A stretch of DNA of 64,000 nt from Formosa agariphila KMM 3901. GTDB lineage: Bacteria; Bacteroidota; Bacteroidia; Flavobacteriales; Flavobacteriaceae. Every line of letters starts with the position of its first letter. Within the stretch, counting starts at the first letter, position 1. The stretch covers positions 3,813,507 through 3,877,506 of the forward strand of contig NZ_HG315671.1 in assembly GCF_000723205.1 (NCBI RefSeq). Reading direction: 5' to 3'. Below the pieces are notes generated by a model, which ran no database searches, was not told where the DNA came from, and saw nothing but the letters and a program-made list of their open reading frames with translations. The translations under genes and the position numbers were made by a program. Of this stretch, positions 52,467 to 62,869 are shown one piece after another.

Positions 52467-54074
52467 ATGAGTAAAACGCTTTCAAATTTTTTGTTTATAG
52501 GTATACTGTGTTTATTTATCGCCAACTGTGCCAATAGAGGAAATCCGTCTGGAGGACCAAAAGATGTAACAGCTCCGGAAATCACAAAATCGGTACCTAA
52601 AAACTACACAACAAATTTTAGCGGGAACGAAATTAGAATCTATTTTAACGAATACGTTAAGATTAAAAATCTAAGTAAGCAGCTTATTATTTCGCCTCCT
52701 ATGGAAACACAACCAGAGATTACCCCTTTAGGAAGCGCGAGCAAGTACATTACTATTAAAATTTTCGACACGCTTGCTCCTAACACCACGTATGCTTTTA
52801 ATTTCGGGAATAGCATTGAGGATAACAACGAGGGAAATCCGTTTCCGTATTTTAAATATGTGTTATCTACAGGCGATTATATCGATTCTTTATCTGTAGC
52901 AGGAATTATTCAAGATGCCACTTTAAAAGATCCTGAAAATTTTGTATCGATAGGTTTATATGAAATTGATTCTACCTTCTCAGATTCTATAATTTATAAA
53001 GAAAAACCTAAATATGTTACTAGTACATTAGATAGTATTACCACTTTTGTTTTAGAAAATATTAAGGCAGGAACTTATCTTTTGGCAGCCATGAAGGATG
53101 AAAATCAGGATTTTAAATTTCAACAAAAATCAGATAAGATTGCTTTTATTAAGGAATACATTACTGTACCAAAAGACACCATTTATCGCTTAAAATTATT
53201 TAAGGAAGATTTAGATTTTAAATCTTTTAAACCGCGATTAATTTCTAAAGGAAAAGTCGCGTTTGGTTATGAAGGAGATTATGAAAACATGTCTATTGAA
53301 TTTCTTTCTGAAAAACCTGCAGACTTTGAAGAAGTAGTTACTAAAAATCAAGAAACAGATTCTTTAATGTATTGGTATAGACCACAACTTGAAACAGATT
53401 CAATCAAGTTTAAAATTGCTTACAAGAACACTGCAATTGATACTTTTTCAGTTAAAATAACAGATAAATATCAAGATTCTTTAACGGTAAAAGGAAGTGT
53501 AAACGGGCAAATTAATTTTAATGAAGATTTTGTTCTGTCGGCAACAACACCTATAAAATCATTAAATGCATCCTACATTTCGCTTATAGATAAAGATTCT
53601 ACCGTAGTGCCATACACTACAAAAATGGATACGCTTAATAATAACATTCGATTTTTATTTGAAAAGAACGAGAACTCGAAATATCGTTTACAATTTTTAC
53701 CAGGTGCGATTACCGATTTCTACGACGATAAAAACGACACACTACAATATATTATGCAAACCAAGGCTTACGACGATTATCCTAATGTGCGCGTCTTACC
53801 TAGAAATGCCGTTTACCCAATAATTGTTCAATTAACTTCGGCAAAAGGCGAGGTAAAATACGAACAATATAGTACCGAAGCGGCACCTATAGATTTCACG
53901 TATTTGAAAAGCGGAAAGTATCTCCTTCGCGTAATTTATGACGAAAACGGAAACAAAAAATTCGATACAGGGAGTTACCTTAAAAAAATTCAGCCTGAAC
54001 GTGTAAGCTATTACCCTGAAGAAATAGAAGTACGAACGGGCTTCGATTCGGAATATGAATTTATTCTAAAGTAA
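52467..54074 (+). CDS. Ig-like domain lipoprotein (large, Bacteroidota-type)
   Basis: A 535-residue lipoprotein (signal ends FIANC). After RGNPSGGPKDVTAPEI at about residues 23-38, the segment NEIRIYFNEYV near residues 53-63 and later beta-rich domains match SbsA/Big_5-like Ig domains of surface proteins. The C-terminal part has more beta domains (KYLLRVIYDENGNKKFD near residues 493-507). It probably contributes to the outer-membrane or surface layer. It ends in a 14-base tail-to-tail overlap with the amidase gene. Confidence 0.82.
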   Translation: MSKTLSNFLFIGILCLFIANCANRGNPSGGPKDVTAPEITKSVPKNYTTNFSGNEIRIYFNEYVKIKNLSKQLIISPPMETQPEITPLGSASKYITIKIFDTLAPNTTYAFNFGNSIEDNNEGNPFPYFKYVLSTGDYIDSLSVAGIIQDATLKDPENFVSIGLYEIDSTFSDSIIYKEKPKYVTSTLDSITTFVLENIKAGTYLLAAMKDENQDFKFQQKSDKIAFIKEYITVPKDTIYRLKLFKEDLDFKSFKPRLISKGKVAFGYEGDYENMSIEFLSEKPADFEEVVTKNQETDSLMYWYRPQLETDSIKFKIAYKNTAIDTFSVKITDKYQDSLTVKGSVNGQINFNEDFVLSATTPIKSLNASYISLIDKDSTVVPYTTKMDTLNNNIRFLFEKNENSKYRLQFLPGAITDFYDDKNDTLQYIMQTKAYDDYPNVRVLPRNAVYPIIVQLTSAKGEVKYEQYSTEAAPIDFTYLKSGKYLLRVIYDENGNKKFDTGSYLKKIQPERVSYYPEEIEVRTGFDSEYEFILK

Positions 54075-54840
54075 AGGCATCTCTATCATTCAAAAATTTG
54101 AATTTACGTCTGGTATTAACAACGTCTTCTTTCTTTAAAACAACAATACGATACCCAATTTCGTTTTCATTAAATTCAGAAACGGTATCACCTAGCGCAT
54201 TATAAACAGCAGAATGCCCTGAATACATATGCCCTTTTTCGTCTTCACCAACACGATTTACACCTACACAATAACACATATTTTCTATTGCACGTGCTTT
54301 CAATAAAGCATCCCAAGCAGATGTTCGTGGAACGGGCCAATTTGCAACATAAAATAAAACATCGTAATCGTTGTTATAGCGCGACCAAACGGGAAAACGT
54401 AAATCATAACAGACCAACGGGAAAAGTTTCCAGCCTTTATAATCTACAATAGTGCGTTCTGTTCCTGCTGTATATACTTTATGCTCTCCAGCCAAAGTAA
54501 ATGTATGACGCTTTTTGTATGTTTTTAAATCGCCATTAGGGTACACAAATACCAATTGATTAAAATAGTGACCGTCTTCTTTAAGAATAAGGCTTCCCAT
54601 TAAAGCAGCCTGTTTTTTGTGTGCCAATTGTTTCATCCAAGACACCGATTCGCCAGACAACGTTTCAGCGTGTTTTTCAGCATTCATTGTAAACCCTGTG
54701 GTAAACATTTCAGGCAGTACAACAACATCTATGGCATCGGGAATAGACAACACAAGCGCTTGTATGTTCTCGCGATTAGCCTTAGGGTTTTCCCAAATTA
54801 AATCGGTTTGAATAAGCGCTATCTGTAAATGGTCATTCAT
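54061..54840 (-). CDS. Nitrilase-family amidase (omega-amidase-like)
   Basis: A 259-residue carbon-nitrogen hydrolase. The triad is visible: glutamate in VLPEMFTTGF near residues 41-50, lysine in YKKRHTFTLAGE near 109-120 and cysteine in PLVCYDLRFPVWSRYN near 142-157. The sequence is like YafV/Nit2 omega-amidases, which repair dead-end products such as 2-oxoglutaramate. It overlaps the lipoprotein gene by 14 bases and the next upstream small gene by 1 base. Confidence 0.92.
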   Translation of the reverse strand: MNDHLQIALIQTDLIWENPKANRENIQALVLSIPDAIDVVVLPEMFTTGFTMNAEKHAETLSGESVSWMKQLAHKKQAALMGSLILKEDGHYFNQLVFVYPNGDLKTYKKRHTFTLAGEHKVYTAGTERTIVDYKGWKLFPLVCYDLRFPVWSRYNNDYDVLFYVANWPVPRTSAWDALLKARAIENMCYCVGVNRVGEDEKGHMYSGHSAVYNALGDTVSEFNENEIGYRIVVLKKEDVVNTRRKFKFLNDRDAFTLE

Positions 54841-55169
54841 TAAAAGAATACATATTTCTTTTCGTTATTAGTCATGCGTTTCGCTCGTTCTTCCTCCTTT
54901 AATTCTTTTCGGTAGGCTTTAGCGATAGCTCTATTTTGAATTCTTTCGTTTCTCTTCATCTCTCTAAATTCACCAGCTTTAGCTTCATGCTCGCGAAAAA
55001 TAGCTTTCTGATCATCTAACGTTAAACTCTCGGTTATATCGTAACCGTTTAACAAAATTGAAGTGCCTTTCACTTCGTAAACATTATTATTATACTCAAT
55101 TTCTTGAGCGTTCAGTGCCGTTAAAGCACATAATGACATAGCAAAAGCCAATAGTAGTGGTTTTTTCAT
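54840..55169 (-). CDS. Small periplasmic protein of unknown function
   Basis: A 109-residue protein with a signal peptide (about 21 residues, MKKPLLLAFAMSLCALTALNA) and a charged helical remainder rich in Glu, Lys and Arg (FREHEAKAGEFREMKRNE). Its stop codon shares a base with the start of the amidase gene, so they are co-transcribed. I do not recognise its family. The helical, charged mature part suggests a small coiled-coil or chaperone-like protein. Confidence 0.65.
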   Translation of the reverse strand: MKKPLLLAFAMSLCALTALNAQEIEYNNNVYEVKGTSILLNGYDITESLTLDDQKAIFREHEAKAGEFREMKRNERIQNRAIAKAYRKELKEEERAKRMTNNEKKYVFF

Positions 55170-55327
55170 AAGTAAAATAGGTTTGGGACTAGCAATTTAC
55201 TAAAAGCCAAGGTATTCCCCTAAAGTTTTAGATGAACGGCATCATTTTTTTTAAACAATTTTTGTTAATAATTATTTTAAAAACAGGAATTACCATCTTT
55301 AAAACGCACTAATAGTTTAGCCTTTTT

Positions 55328-55335
55328 TATCTTTG
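55328..55335 (+). promoter_or_regulatory. Promoter -7 element of the S46 peptidase gene
   Basis: TATCTTTG matches TAnnTTTG and lies 20 bases before the start codon. No clear -33 TTG. Confidence 0.5.
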
Positions 55336-55355
55336 CAAAAATTAAATACAAACTC

Positions 55356-57443
55356 ATGAGATTAATAAAACTTTTAGTTCTTTTTATTAGCATTCAAGTC
55401 AGTGCACAACAAGGTGGTATGTGGATTCCCTCGCTCTTACAAGGGATGAATGAAAACGATATGGAAAGCTTAGGAAGTAAACTTTCTGCCAAAGATATTT
55501 ACGATGTTAATAATTCTAGTTTAAAAGACGCTATCGGTCATTTTAACGGTGGCTGCACAAGCGAAGTTATTTCTAAACAAGGTTTACTTTTAACCAATCA
55601 CCACTGCGGGTACGGACAAATTCAATCGCATTCGTCTCTAGAAAACGATTATTTAAAAGATGGCTTTTGGGCTAAAAATCTTAAGGACGAATTACCAAAC
55701 AATGGTTTATACGTTGAGTTTATTGTGCGTATTGAAGATGTAACCGCTCAAGTGCTTGAAGGCGTTACTAAAGATATGACAGCAAAGGAGAAACAAGCTA
55801 AAACCGATGGAAATAGTAACAGAATTCAATCAGCTACTAAAAAAGAAGAATGGCAAAACACAAAGATAAAGTCCTTTTTTAAAGGCAACCAGTACTTCTT
55901 ATTCGTTACCGAGCGATTTAACGATATCCGTTTAGTTGGTGCGCCTCCTACGAGTATTGGAAAATTTGGTTCGGATACAGACAACTGGGTTTGGCCAAGA
56001 CATACTGGAGATTTTTCATTATTCAGAATTTATGCTGATAAAAACAATCGTCCAGCAGAATATTCAGAAAACAATAAACCTTACAAGCCTAAACACTTTT
56101 TACCAATTTCTTTAGACGGGATTAGCGAAGGTGATTTTACTTTAGTTTTCGGATTCCCAGGAACAACACAAGAGTATTTACCTGCAGTAGCCATTAAAGA
56201 AATTACAGAACAATTAAACCCTAGCAATATTGCTATTCGCGAAGCCGCTTTAAAAGTGATTGATGCCAAAATGAAAGAAAGCGATGTAATCCGCATTCAA
56301 TACGCATCTAAACAAGCCCGAATTGCAAACGCTTGGAAAAAATGGATTGGCGAAAATCAAGGGATTAAAAAAAGTAATGCTATTGAAAAAAAGAAGGCTG
56401 AAGAAGCCGCTTTTACTGAAGCTTTAAAAACAAAAAACTTAGAAAGCGAATACGGTCACATACTGCCTGAACTCGAAAAGCAATATGAAACGTTTGCTCC
56501 CGTAGATGTTAAACGTAGTAATTTTGTAGAAATTTTTGTTAGAACTAACGAATTGATGTCTATGATGTTTAGATTATCGCAATTAGAAGCTGCAGCAACT
56601 AAAGGTGATGATGTTTTTAACGAAGCTAAAGCCGCTACTCAAGATAGAATTAAAAGCACACTTAAAAACTTTAATACAGAAGTAGACAAAGGTGTTTTTG
56701 AAGCTATAATGCCTTTTTATACTAAAGACGTAGATGTTTCTATTTATAATAAAACTGCATTTACTAATCTGGAACGTGCACTATCAGTATTAGAAGGCAC
56801 ACCAACAGAAGTAGTTGAAAAACTAAATAACGATGCTGCTTATGCCTATGCTAAACCATTTATTATTGATTTTTACACAACTATAGAACCTGATTTTCAA
56901 GAGAAAAACAACTCGATAAACACTTTAGAAACGGCATACATGAAAGCCCTTATGGAAGTTGTACCTAGCGAACGTTATTATCCAGATGCTAACAGCACGC
57001 TTCGTGTTACATACGGTCAAGTTCGTGGTTACGCTCCTAGAGATGCTGTGTATTACAATCCGGTATCGTATTTAGATGGCGTTATGGAAAAATATATTCC
57101 TGGTGATTATGAATTTGACGTTCCACAAAAACTTCAAGATTTATATACAAGTAAAGATTACGGGCGCTACGCCGATGCTAACGGAAAATTACCTGTGTGT
57201 TTCTTAGGAACCAATCATACAACTGGAGGAAACTCAGGAAGTCCCGCTATAGATGCTGAAGGAAATTTAATCGGATTAAATTTCGACCGCGTATGGGAAG
57301 GCACAATGAGTGATATGAATTACGACCCAGAAATCTGTAGAAATATTATGGTCGATGTACGTTACATACTATTTATTGTCGATAAATATGCTGGTGCAGA
57401 ACGCCTAATTAAAGAGATGAAATTGGTTCATCCTAAAAAGTAA
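55356..57443 (+). CDS. S46 family dipeptidyl-peptidase, DPP11-like
   Basis: A 695-residue periplasmic serine peptidase that removes dipeptides from peptide N-termini. Signal peptide of about 18 residues. The catalytic histidine is in LTNHHCGYG near residues 79-87 and the serine in GGNSGSPA near 624-631. The specificity pocket reads LNFDRVWEGTMSD near residues 640-652: an arginine after FD marks DPP11 (Asp/Glu preference), whereas DPP7 has glycine there. The gene is single and has a strong terminator. Used for amino-acid scavenging. Confidence 0.9.
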   Translation: MRLIKLLVLFISIQVSAQQGGMWIPSLLQGMNENDMESLGSKLSAKDIYDVNNSSLKDAIGHFNGGCTSEVISKQGLLLTNHHCGYGQIQSHSSLENDYLKDGFWAKNLKDELPNNGLYVEFIVRIEDVTAQVLEGVTKDMTAKEKQAKTDGNSNRIQSATKKEEWQNTKIKSFFKGNQYFLFVTERFNDIRLVGAPPTSIGKFGSDTDNWVWPRHTGDFSLFRIYADKNNRPAEYSENNKPYKPKHFLPISLDGISEGDFTLVFGFPGTTQEYLPAVAIKEITEQLNPSNIAIREAALKVIDAKMKESDVIRIQYASKQARIANAWKKWIGENQGIKKSNAIEKKKAEEAAFTEALKTKNLESEYGHILPELEKQYETFAPVDVKRSNFVEIFVRTNELMSMMFRLSQLEAAATKGDDVFNEAKAATQDRIKSTLKNFNTEVDKGVFEAIMPFYTKDVDVSIYNKTAFTNLERALSVLEGTPTEVVEKLNNDAAYAYAKPFIIDFYTTIEPDFQEKNNSINTLETAYMKALMEVVPSERYYPDANSTLRVTYGQVRGYAPRDAVYYNPVSYLDGVMEKYIPGDYEFDVPQKLQDLYTSKDYGRYADANGKLPVCFLGTNHTTGGNSGSPAIDAEGNLIGLNFDRVWEGTMSDMNYDPEICRNIMVDVRYILFIVDKYAGAERLIKEMKLVHPKK

Positions 57444-57509
57444 GATTTCTACTATAAAATTTAAAACAAACGGCATCATTATAAAAACGGATAGACCGTT
57501 TAAAAATTG

Positions 57510-57544
57510 AAAAAACCAGTGAACTTACATTCACTGGTTTTTTA
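57510..57544. terminator. Terminator after the S46 peptidase
   Basis: AAAACCAGTGAA pairs with TTCACTGGTTTT around six bases, followed by T's; the A-run on the other side makes it usable in both directions. Confidence 0.88.
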
Positions 57545-57665
57545 TTGCGAATTCGTCTAGTCGTAAAATCACGACTCAACTCATTCTATAAAGAGACAAA
57601 ACAATCAAATGAAAGCAGAGTTTAGCTGCTGTGTTTAATTTCTAAAAATGTAAGGCTCAAAAAAA

Positions 57666-58049
57666 TTAATCGCATAAATTATTTATTTCAGCCCTAACAT
57701 CATTTATGTATTCATCCCAATCGCCTTCATAGGCTCCAGGGTAGCATTCTTCAAGATTTTCCAAGGCATCTACATACCTATTACCAGCATTTTTATAAGC
57801 ATTACAATTCTCGGTGGTTGGGTTTGCTTCATATGCTATTCCTGCATTAGTGAAATCTGAAAGATGACTCGATGTAAAATCAGTCCAATCGGTTCCACAA
57901 TCAAAACCTAAAGCGTCTGCGATATCATCTTCACCACAAGATGTAAATAACGCAAGTCCCATAAAACTAACAACGATTAACACCTTTAATTTACTGCAAA
58001 AAATAGTATCCTTTATACTCTGAACGTTACTCTTGTTTAAACTTTCCAT
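57666..58049 (-). CDS. Small cysteine-containing lipoprotein
   Basis: A 127-residue protein with an unusually long polar leader (about 20 residues) before the hydrophobic stretch and a lipobox (LALFTSC near residue 38). The mature part is acidic and has four further cysteines (FDC, ENC, EEC, NLC), enough for two disulphides. It is divergent from the TPR/LuxR regulator gene. I do not know its family or role. Confidence 0.6.
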   Translation of the reverse strand: MESLNKSNVQSIKDTIFCSKLKVLIVVSFMGLALFTSCGEDDIADALGFDCGTDWTDFTSSHLSDFTNAGIAYEANPTTENCNAYKNAGNRYVDALENLEECYPGAYEGDWDEYINDVRAEINNLCD

Positions 58050-58220
58050 AATGTTGATTTTTAGTTAATACTAGTATTGATTTAATAACACTTTAAAGGT
58101 ATACCAAGCGTTCAAAACAGGATATCACAGAGGTAACAGTATATAAAACATATGTAACATTTTAGATAAAAATGGCGAAAAGGAAACATTTAAGTAACAT
58201 TACATTTTTTAATTTTGGCC

Positions 58221-59846
58221 ATGATTTTATATAAAACCAACAGCTTTGGCTATAGTATTCTGCGACATAACACCATTAAAACAGTATACCTAGTCGCATT
58301 TATTTTTCTCAACGTTATTCATCTTAACGCACAAGACCAATACAAAGATTCTAATACTGGTATTGATACCGTTTTTACTGAATTAAAAAATCGGTTAGAT
58401 AAAGCTAATCAAGACAAAAACGATGTTGCTATAATGAATTCACACATCCAATTAGCTAATTTCTATTTGCAATTGGGTTTAGAAAACGAAGCCATAAAAC
58501 ATTATCACGATGCCTTAGAGAAGAGTACAAAAAAAGATACAACAGCTATTTATATTGGAAACAAAATGAGTAACATCTACCTCTCTTTAAAACAATATGA
58601 AAATGCGAAATCTTATCTAACTAAAAGTTTATCGATAGCAGAACAACTGGATTTTAAAAAAGGAAAGGCTGAATGTTTTGGATTATTAGGTAGTGTGGCA
58701 GAAAAAGAGGCCAATTACACATTAGCCTTAAAGCATCAAGAAGAAAGTTTAACTATTTACAAAACACTTTCCGACAGTACTGGCTTAGCTACTACTTACG
58801 AAAATATTGGAAGTATTTATGAAGACTTACAACAGTACGACAATGCGTTAAAATACTTTTTAAAAGCACATTCACTCTCCAACAATATCCCGACGTATAA
58901 CCAAATAAATATTCTCAATAATATAGGAGATGCGTACAGAAAAATGATGAAATCTGAAGAAGCACTTCCTTACACCTTACTAGCGCTTCAACAGGCTAGA
59001 ACATCAAAAACTACACATCAAGAAGAATCTGCGCTTAAAGATTTAGCATTAAACTATGCCGATTTAGACGATTATAAAACCGCTTTCGATTACATAATTC
59101 TGTATCAGGACTTAAACAAAAAAGAAACGGAACATAAAGACACAGAATTAGTTCGTTCGTTACAAATACTTTACGAGGTTGAAGAACATGAAGCCGAAGT
59201 AAAACTTCTGAATAAACAAAACGAAGTAAATAAAATTAGACAAAACATTATTTTACTAGCGAGCACCTTTATAATACTCATGTTATTAGGTTGGTTTCTA
59301 CATTTCAGAAAACGTAAAAAACAGCAATCGAAAATTCAACACTATAAAAATGAGCTTTTGCAAGCAAATATAGATAAAAAGACACAAGAGGAAATTGCTT
59401 TACAAAGAGAGAATACTATAAAAACGTCGGCTCTTACCAATTACAGTTTGCACTTAGCACATAAGAACAAAATGATTTCGGATATAACTCGAACATTAAA
59501 TAATATAAAGGACAGAAATTCTGTACTGATAAAATCTAAAATTGAAACGTTAATCAAAGACATCGATTTAGATATTTCTCAAGAACAAGAGTGGACAGAA
59601 TTCATTAATTTCTTCGAGCAAATCCATCCTCATTTTTCTCAAAACTTAAAAAAGGATGTTACAAAAGAATTAACAGCGTCCGAATTAAGATTATGTGTGT
59701 TATTAAGGCTTAATTTATCGTCTAAAGAAATTGCATCAATACTTAGAATAACCCCTGATAGTGTGAGAATTGCACGCTATAGACTCCGAAAGAAACTTCC
59801 AATCGACTCAAAAGAAGACCTTCAAGTCTTCCTCTTAAACTTATAA
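58221..59846 (+). CDS. TPR-repeat membrane protein with LuxR-type DNA-binding domain
   Basis: A 541-residue regulator (from the ATG at 58221; a TTG two codons earlier is unlikely because it lies in a TAATTTTG promoter-like element). A signal/anchor sequence at about residues 18-38 is followed by at least six TPR repeats (about residues 65-310, with GSIYEDLQQYDNALKYFLKA), one membrane helix near 345-362, a coiled coil and a C-terminal helix-turn-helix (LRLNLSSKEIASILRITPDSV near residues 497-517). Such proteins couple periplasmic binding to transcription in Bacteroidota. The receptor and phytase genes follow, so it probably controls them. Confidence 0.85.
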   Translation: MILYKTNSFGYSILRHNTIKTVYLVAFIFLNVIHLNAQDQYKDSNTGIDTVFTELKNRLDKANQDKNDVAIMNSHIQLANFYLQLGLENEAIKHYHDALEKSTKKDTTAIYIGNKMSNIYLSLKQYENAKSYLTKSLSIAEQLDFKKGKAECFGLLGSVAEKEANYTLALKHQEESLTIYKTLSDSTGLATTYENIGSIYEDLQQYDNALKYFLKAHSLSNNIPTYNQINILNNIGDAYRKMMKSEEALPYTLLALQQARTSKTTHQEESALKDLALNYADLDDYKTAFDYIILYQDLNKKETEHKDTELVRSLQILYEVEEHEAEVKLLNKQNEVNKIRQNIILLASTFIILMLLGWFLHFRKRKKQQSKIQHYKNELLQANIDKKTQEEIALQRENTIKTSALTNYSLHLAHKNKMISDITRTLNNIKDRNSVLIKSKIETLIKDIDLDISQEQEWTEFINFFEQIHPHFSQNLKKDVTKELTASELRLCVLLRLNLSSKEIASILRITPDSVRIARYRLRKKLPIDSKEDLQVFLLNL

Positions 59847-59973
59847 TACAATGTTTCTAAAACATTACCAACTTGTAATTCCAATGTTAATGTTGCCTTA
59901 TAATATAGGCTAATTTACACAGTTTATCACGTTTTGTTAACGGTTACTTTAGATAAAAAACGAGCTCTCAATC

Positions 59974-59981
59974 TAACTTTG
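59974..59981 (+). promoter_or_regulatory. Promoter -7 element of the phytase-locus receptor
   Basis: TAACTTTG matches TAnnTTTG and lies 27 bases before the receptor start. It implies that the receptor-phytase unit has its own start separate from the regulator gene. Confidence 0.5.
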
Positions 59982-60008
59982 TCAAAAAAATTAACCTAAC
60001 AAATAATT

Positions 60009-62861
60009 ATGAAAAACTGGATTACCTTAATGATGCTTATGGTTACAACTTTAAGCGCATTAGCACAAACCGGACAAGTGCAAGGACTCATTACAGATGA
60101 AAATAAAATTACCATTCCTGGCGCTTCCGTATTAATTGAAGAACTTAATAAAGGAGCTATTTCCGACTTTAATGGGAAATTTACGTTTGTAAATGTAGAA
60201 GCTGGAACATATACTTTATCTATAAAATATTTAGGATATGCAGAATACGAACAACAAATCACTGTTCAGCCTACACAAACAACAACATTAAAAATTACTT
60301 TAGAGGAACACGCTACAGAACTCGACGAAGTTCAAGTAGTATCTTTCGGTTTTGGATCTCAAGCTAGAGCTCTTAACACACAGAAAAACAAGCAAAACAT
60401 TACAAATATCGTATCTACAGATCAAATTGGTAAATTTCCAGATGCTAATATTGGAGATGCAATAAAACGTATTCCGGGTATTACCATGCAAATGGATCAA
60501 GGAGAAGCTAGAGATATTATTGTTCGTGGTTTAGCACCACAATTAAACTCGGTAACTTTAAACGGAAGTAGAATTCCATCTGCAGAAGCCGATAATAGAA
60601 ATGTACAAATGGATCTTATTCCATCGGATATGATCCAAACCGTAGAAGTTAACAAAGCGGTTACTCCAGATATGGATGCCGATGCCATTGGAGGCTCTGT
60701 AAACTTAATTACAAGAACATCGCCTCAAGGGTTTCGTTTATCTGCAACCGGTGGTTCAGGGATTAACTTAATTAACGACAAACGTATTATTAACGGATCA
60801 TTTCTAGTTGGAGACCGTTCTAAAAATAATAAATTCGGATGGGTTGTGTCTGCATCCTATAACGACTCTGACTTTGGTTCTGATAACATTGAAGCCGAAT
60901 GGGATGACGAATTTGAATACAACACTGGAGAAGAGGACGAAGAAGGCGAACCAATTATGCAAGAAGTAGATGTAAACCCATATGCGAATGTGTTCGAAAT
61001 TAGAGAATATCACGTACAACGTATTCGTCGTAGTTTATCTGCAAACTTCGATTATAAATTAAACGATAATAATACACTTTACTTTAAGTCTATCTATAAC
61101 TGGAGAGACGACCGCGAGAATAGATTTGTACTAGAGCAAGAAATTCTTGATGGTGAAGATATCGAGTATGGAGATTTTAGTGTAGATTCAAACAACAATT
61201 TAACAGCATTTCCTGTAGGTGTAAAACGAGAAGTTAAAGGAGGAATAGACAATAGCAGAAATAAAAACACACGTTTAGAAGACCAACGTATGCAAAACTA
61301 TAGTCTTAGTGGAGATCACTTGGTAAACAATTTACAAATCGACTGGATGACTTCATTCTCTAAAGCTTCAGAAGAACGTTTAAACGAGCGTTATTTAGTT
61401 CACGAAAGCGAATACGGCATAAACTTTAACAACAATGCAGATAAGCCGAACTACACACCACAAAGTGCAGAGGATGCAGACTATAGAATCTTCGAATTCG
61501 ACGAGTTGTACGAAGAAAATCAATATACCGACGAAACAGATTTTAACGCCTTAGTTAATTTTGAGCTTCCGCTTCATATATTCGATAAAGAGAATGGTAC
61601 TTTAAAGTTTGGTGCTAAAACCAGAATCAAAGAAAAAATTCAGGACAACGACTATATTGAATATTCACCTGAAAATGACGATTTAGAGTTCTTAGGAAAT
61701 CTACCTACACGTAACTATACAGAAGCAGATTTTAATCCTGGATCTCAATATGTAATCGGAGATTTTGCTACTCCAGAATATTTAGGAAGTTTAGATCTTT
61801 ATGATACTTCACTTTTCGAAAGTGAAGATTTACCAGAAGAGTATATTACAGGAAATTTCAAGGTTAAAGAAGATGTATATGCTGCCTATGTTATGACAGA
61901 CCAAAACATTACAGACAAACTAAGTTTCCTTTTTGGTGTACGTTTGGAGCATACGGTAGTTGATGCCACTGGTAACGAGATTATTTTTGATGCAGATGGC
62001 GATTATTCAGCAACATCTCCTATTACTAGTCAAAATGATTACACCAACATTTTACCTAGTTTACACTTGAAATACGATATTACAGACCATACCGTTTTAC
62101 GTTTCGCTTGGACAAATACAATTGCTAGACCTAATTACGAGGATATTGTTCCATCTAGAGAAATTAACTTCGAAGACGATGAAATTAGCTTAGGAAACCC
62201 TGATTTAAATCCTACAACTTCTATGAACTTCGACATCATGGCAGAACATTATTTTACGTCTGTAGGTTTACTTTCTGGAGGTGTATTTTACAAAGATATC
62301 GAAGACTTTATCTATACGTTTCAATATGAAGATGCAGACGGATTTGAAGTTTACCAACCTTTTAATGGAGATAGAGCAAGCTTATTCGGATTCGAAGCAG
62401 CATATCAACGTCAGTTAGATTTCTTGCCTGGTTTTTTACAAAATTTAAATATTTATTTAAACTATACGTATCTTAAATCTGATGCTTCTGGTATTAGAAA
62501 TGAAGATGGAGAAGAGCGCGACGATTTAGATTTACCTCAAACCGCTCCAAACATGTTTAATGCATCTTTAGGCTATACAAGTAAATACTTTAGTTTACGT
62601 CTATCTGGTAACTATTCTGATGCTTATATCGATGAAATTGGCGGACGTGCTTTTGAAGACCGTTATTACGACGAGCAGTTCTTTTTAGATTTTAATGCAC
62701 GTGCTAACATCACTAAACAATTAAGTTTTTATGTCGATGTAAATAACATTACAAACCAACCATTACGTTACTACCAAGGAACAAGCGCTAGAACAATGCA
62801 AATGGAATACTACCAAGCACGTGTTACTTTTGGATTGAAATACGATTTATTTAAAAAATAA
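60009..62861 (+). CDS. TonB-dependent receptor (phytase-linked)
   Basis: A 950-residue outer-membrane receptor: signal peptide (about 20 residues, ends ALAQ), carboxypeptidase-regulatory beta-sandwich (about 25-105, GASVLIEELNKGAISDFNG), plug (about 120-235, with GKFPDANIGDAIKRIPGI and VNKAVTPDMDADAIGGSVNL) and barrel ending LKYDLFKK. The plug has the DADAIGG motif of the TonB-dependent receptors common beside phytase genes. It is followed after 63 bases by the phytase gene, so it probably imports a product of phytate breakdown. The true ligand is inferred. Confidence 0.9.
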   Translation: MKNWITLMMLMVTTLSALAQTGQVQGLITDENKITIPGASVLIEELNKGAISDFNGKFTFVNVEAGTYTLSIKYLGYAEYEQQITVQPTQTTTLKITLEEHATELDEVQVVSFGFGSQARALNTQKNKQNITNIVSTDQIGKFPDANIGDAIKRIPGITMQMDQGEARDIIVRGLAPQLNSVTLNGSRIPSAEADNRNVQMDLIPSDMIQTVEVNKAVTPDMDADAIGGSVNLITRTSPQGFRLSATGGSGINLINDKRIINGSFLVGDRSKNNKFGWVVSASYNDSDFGSDNIEAEWDDEFEYNTGEEDEEGEPIMQEVDVNPYANVFEIREYHVQRIRRSLSANFDYKLNDNNTLYFKSIYNWRDDRENRFVLEQEILDGEDIEYGDFSVDSNNNLTAFPVGVKREVKGGIDNSRNKNTRLEDQRMQNYSLSGDHLVNNLQIDWMTSFSKASEERLNERYLVHESEYGINFNNNADKPNYTPQSAEDADYRIFEFDELYEENQYTDETDFNALVNFELPLHIFDKENGTLKFGAKTRIKEKIQDNDYIEYSPENDDLEFLGNLPTRNYTEADFNPGSQYVIGDFATPEYLGSLDLYDTSLFESEDLPEEYITGNFKVKEDVYAAYVMTDQNITDKLSFLFGVRLEHTVVDATGNEIIFDADGDYSATSPITSQNDYTNILPSLHLKYDITDHTVLRFAWTNTIARPNYEDIVPSREINFEDDEISLGNPDLNPTTSMNFDIMAEHYFTSVGLLSGGVFYKDIEDFIYTFQYEDADGFEVYQPFNGDRASLFGFEAAYQRQLDFLPGFLQNLNIYLNYTYLKSDASGIRNEDGEERDDLDLPQTAPNMFNASLGYTSKYFSLRLSGNYSDAYIDEIGGRAFEDRYYDEQFFLDFNARANITKQLSFYVDVNNITNQPLRYYQGTSARTMQMEYYQARVTFGLKYDLFKK

Positions 62862-62869
62862 TTTAACCT

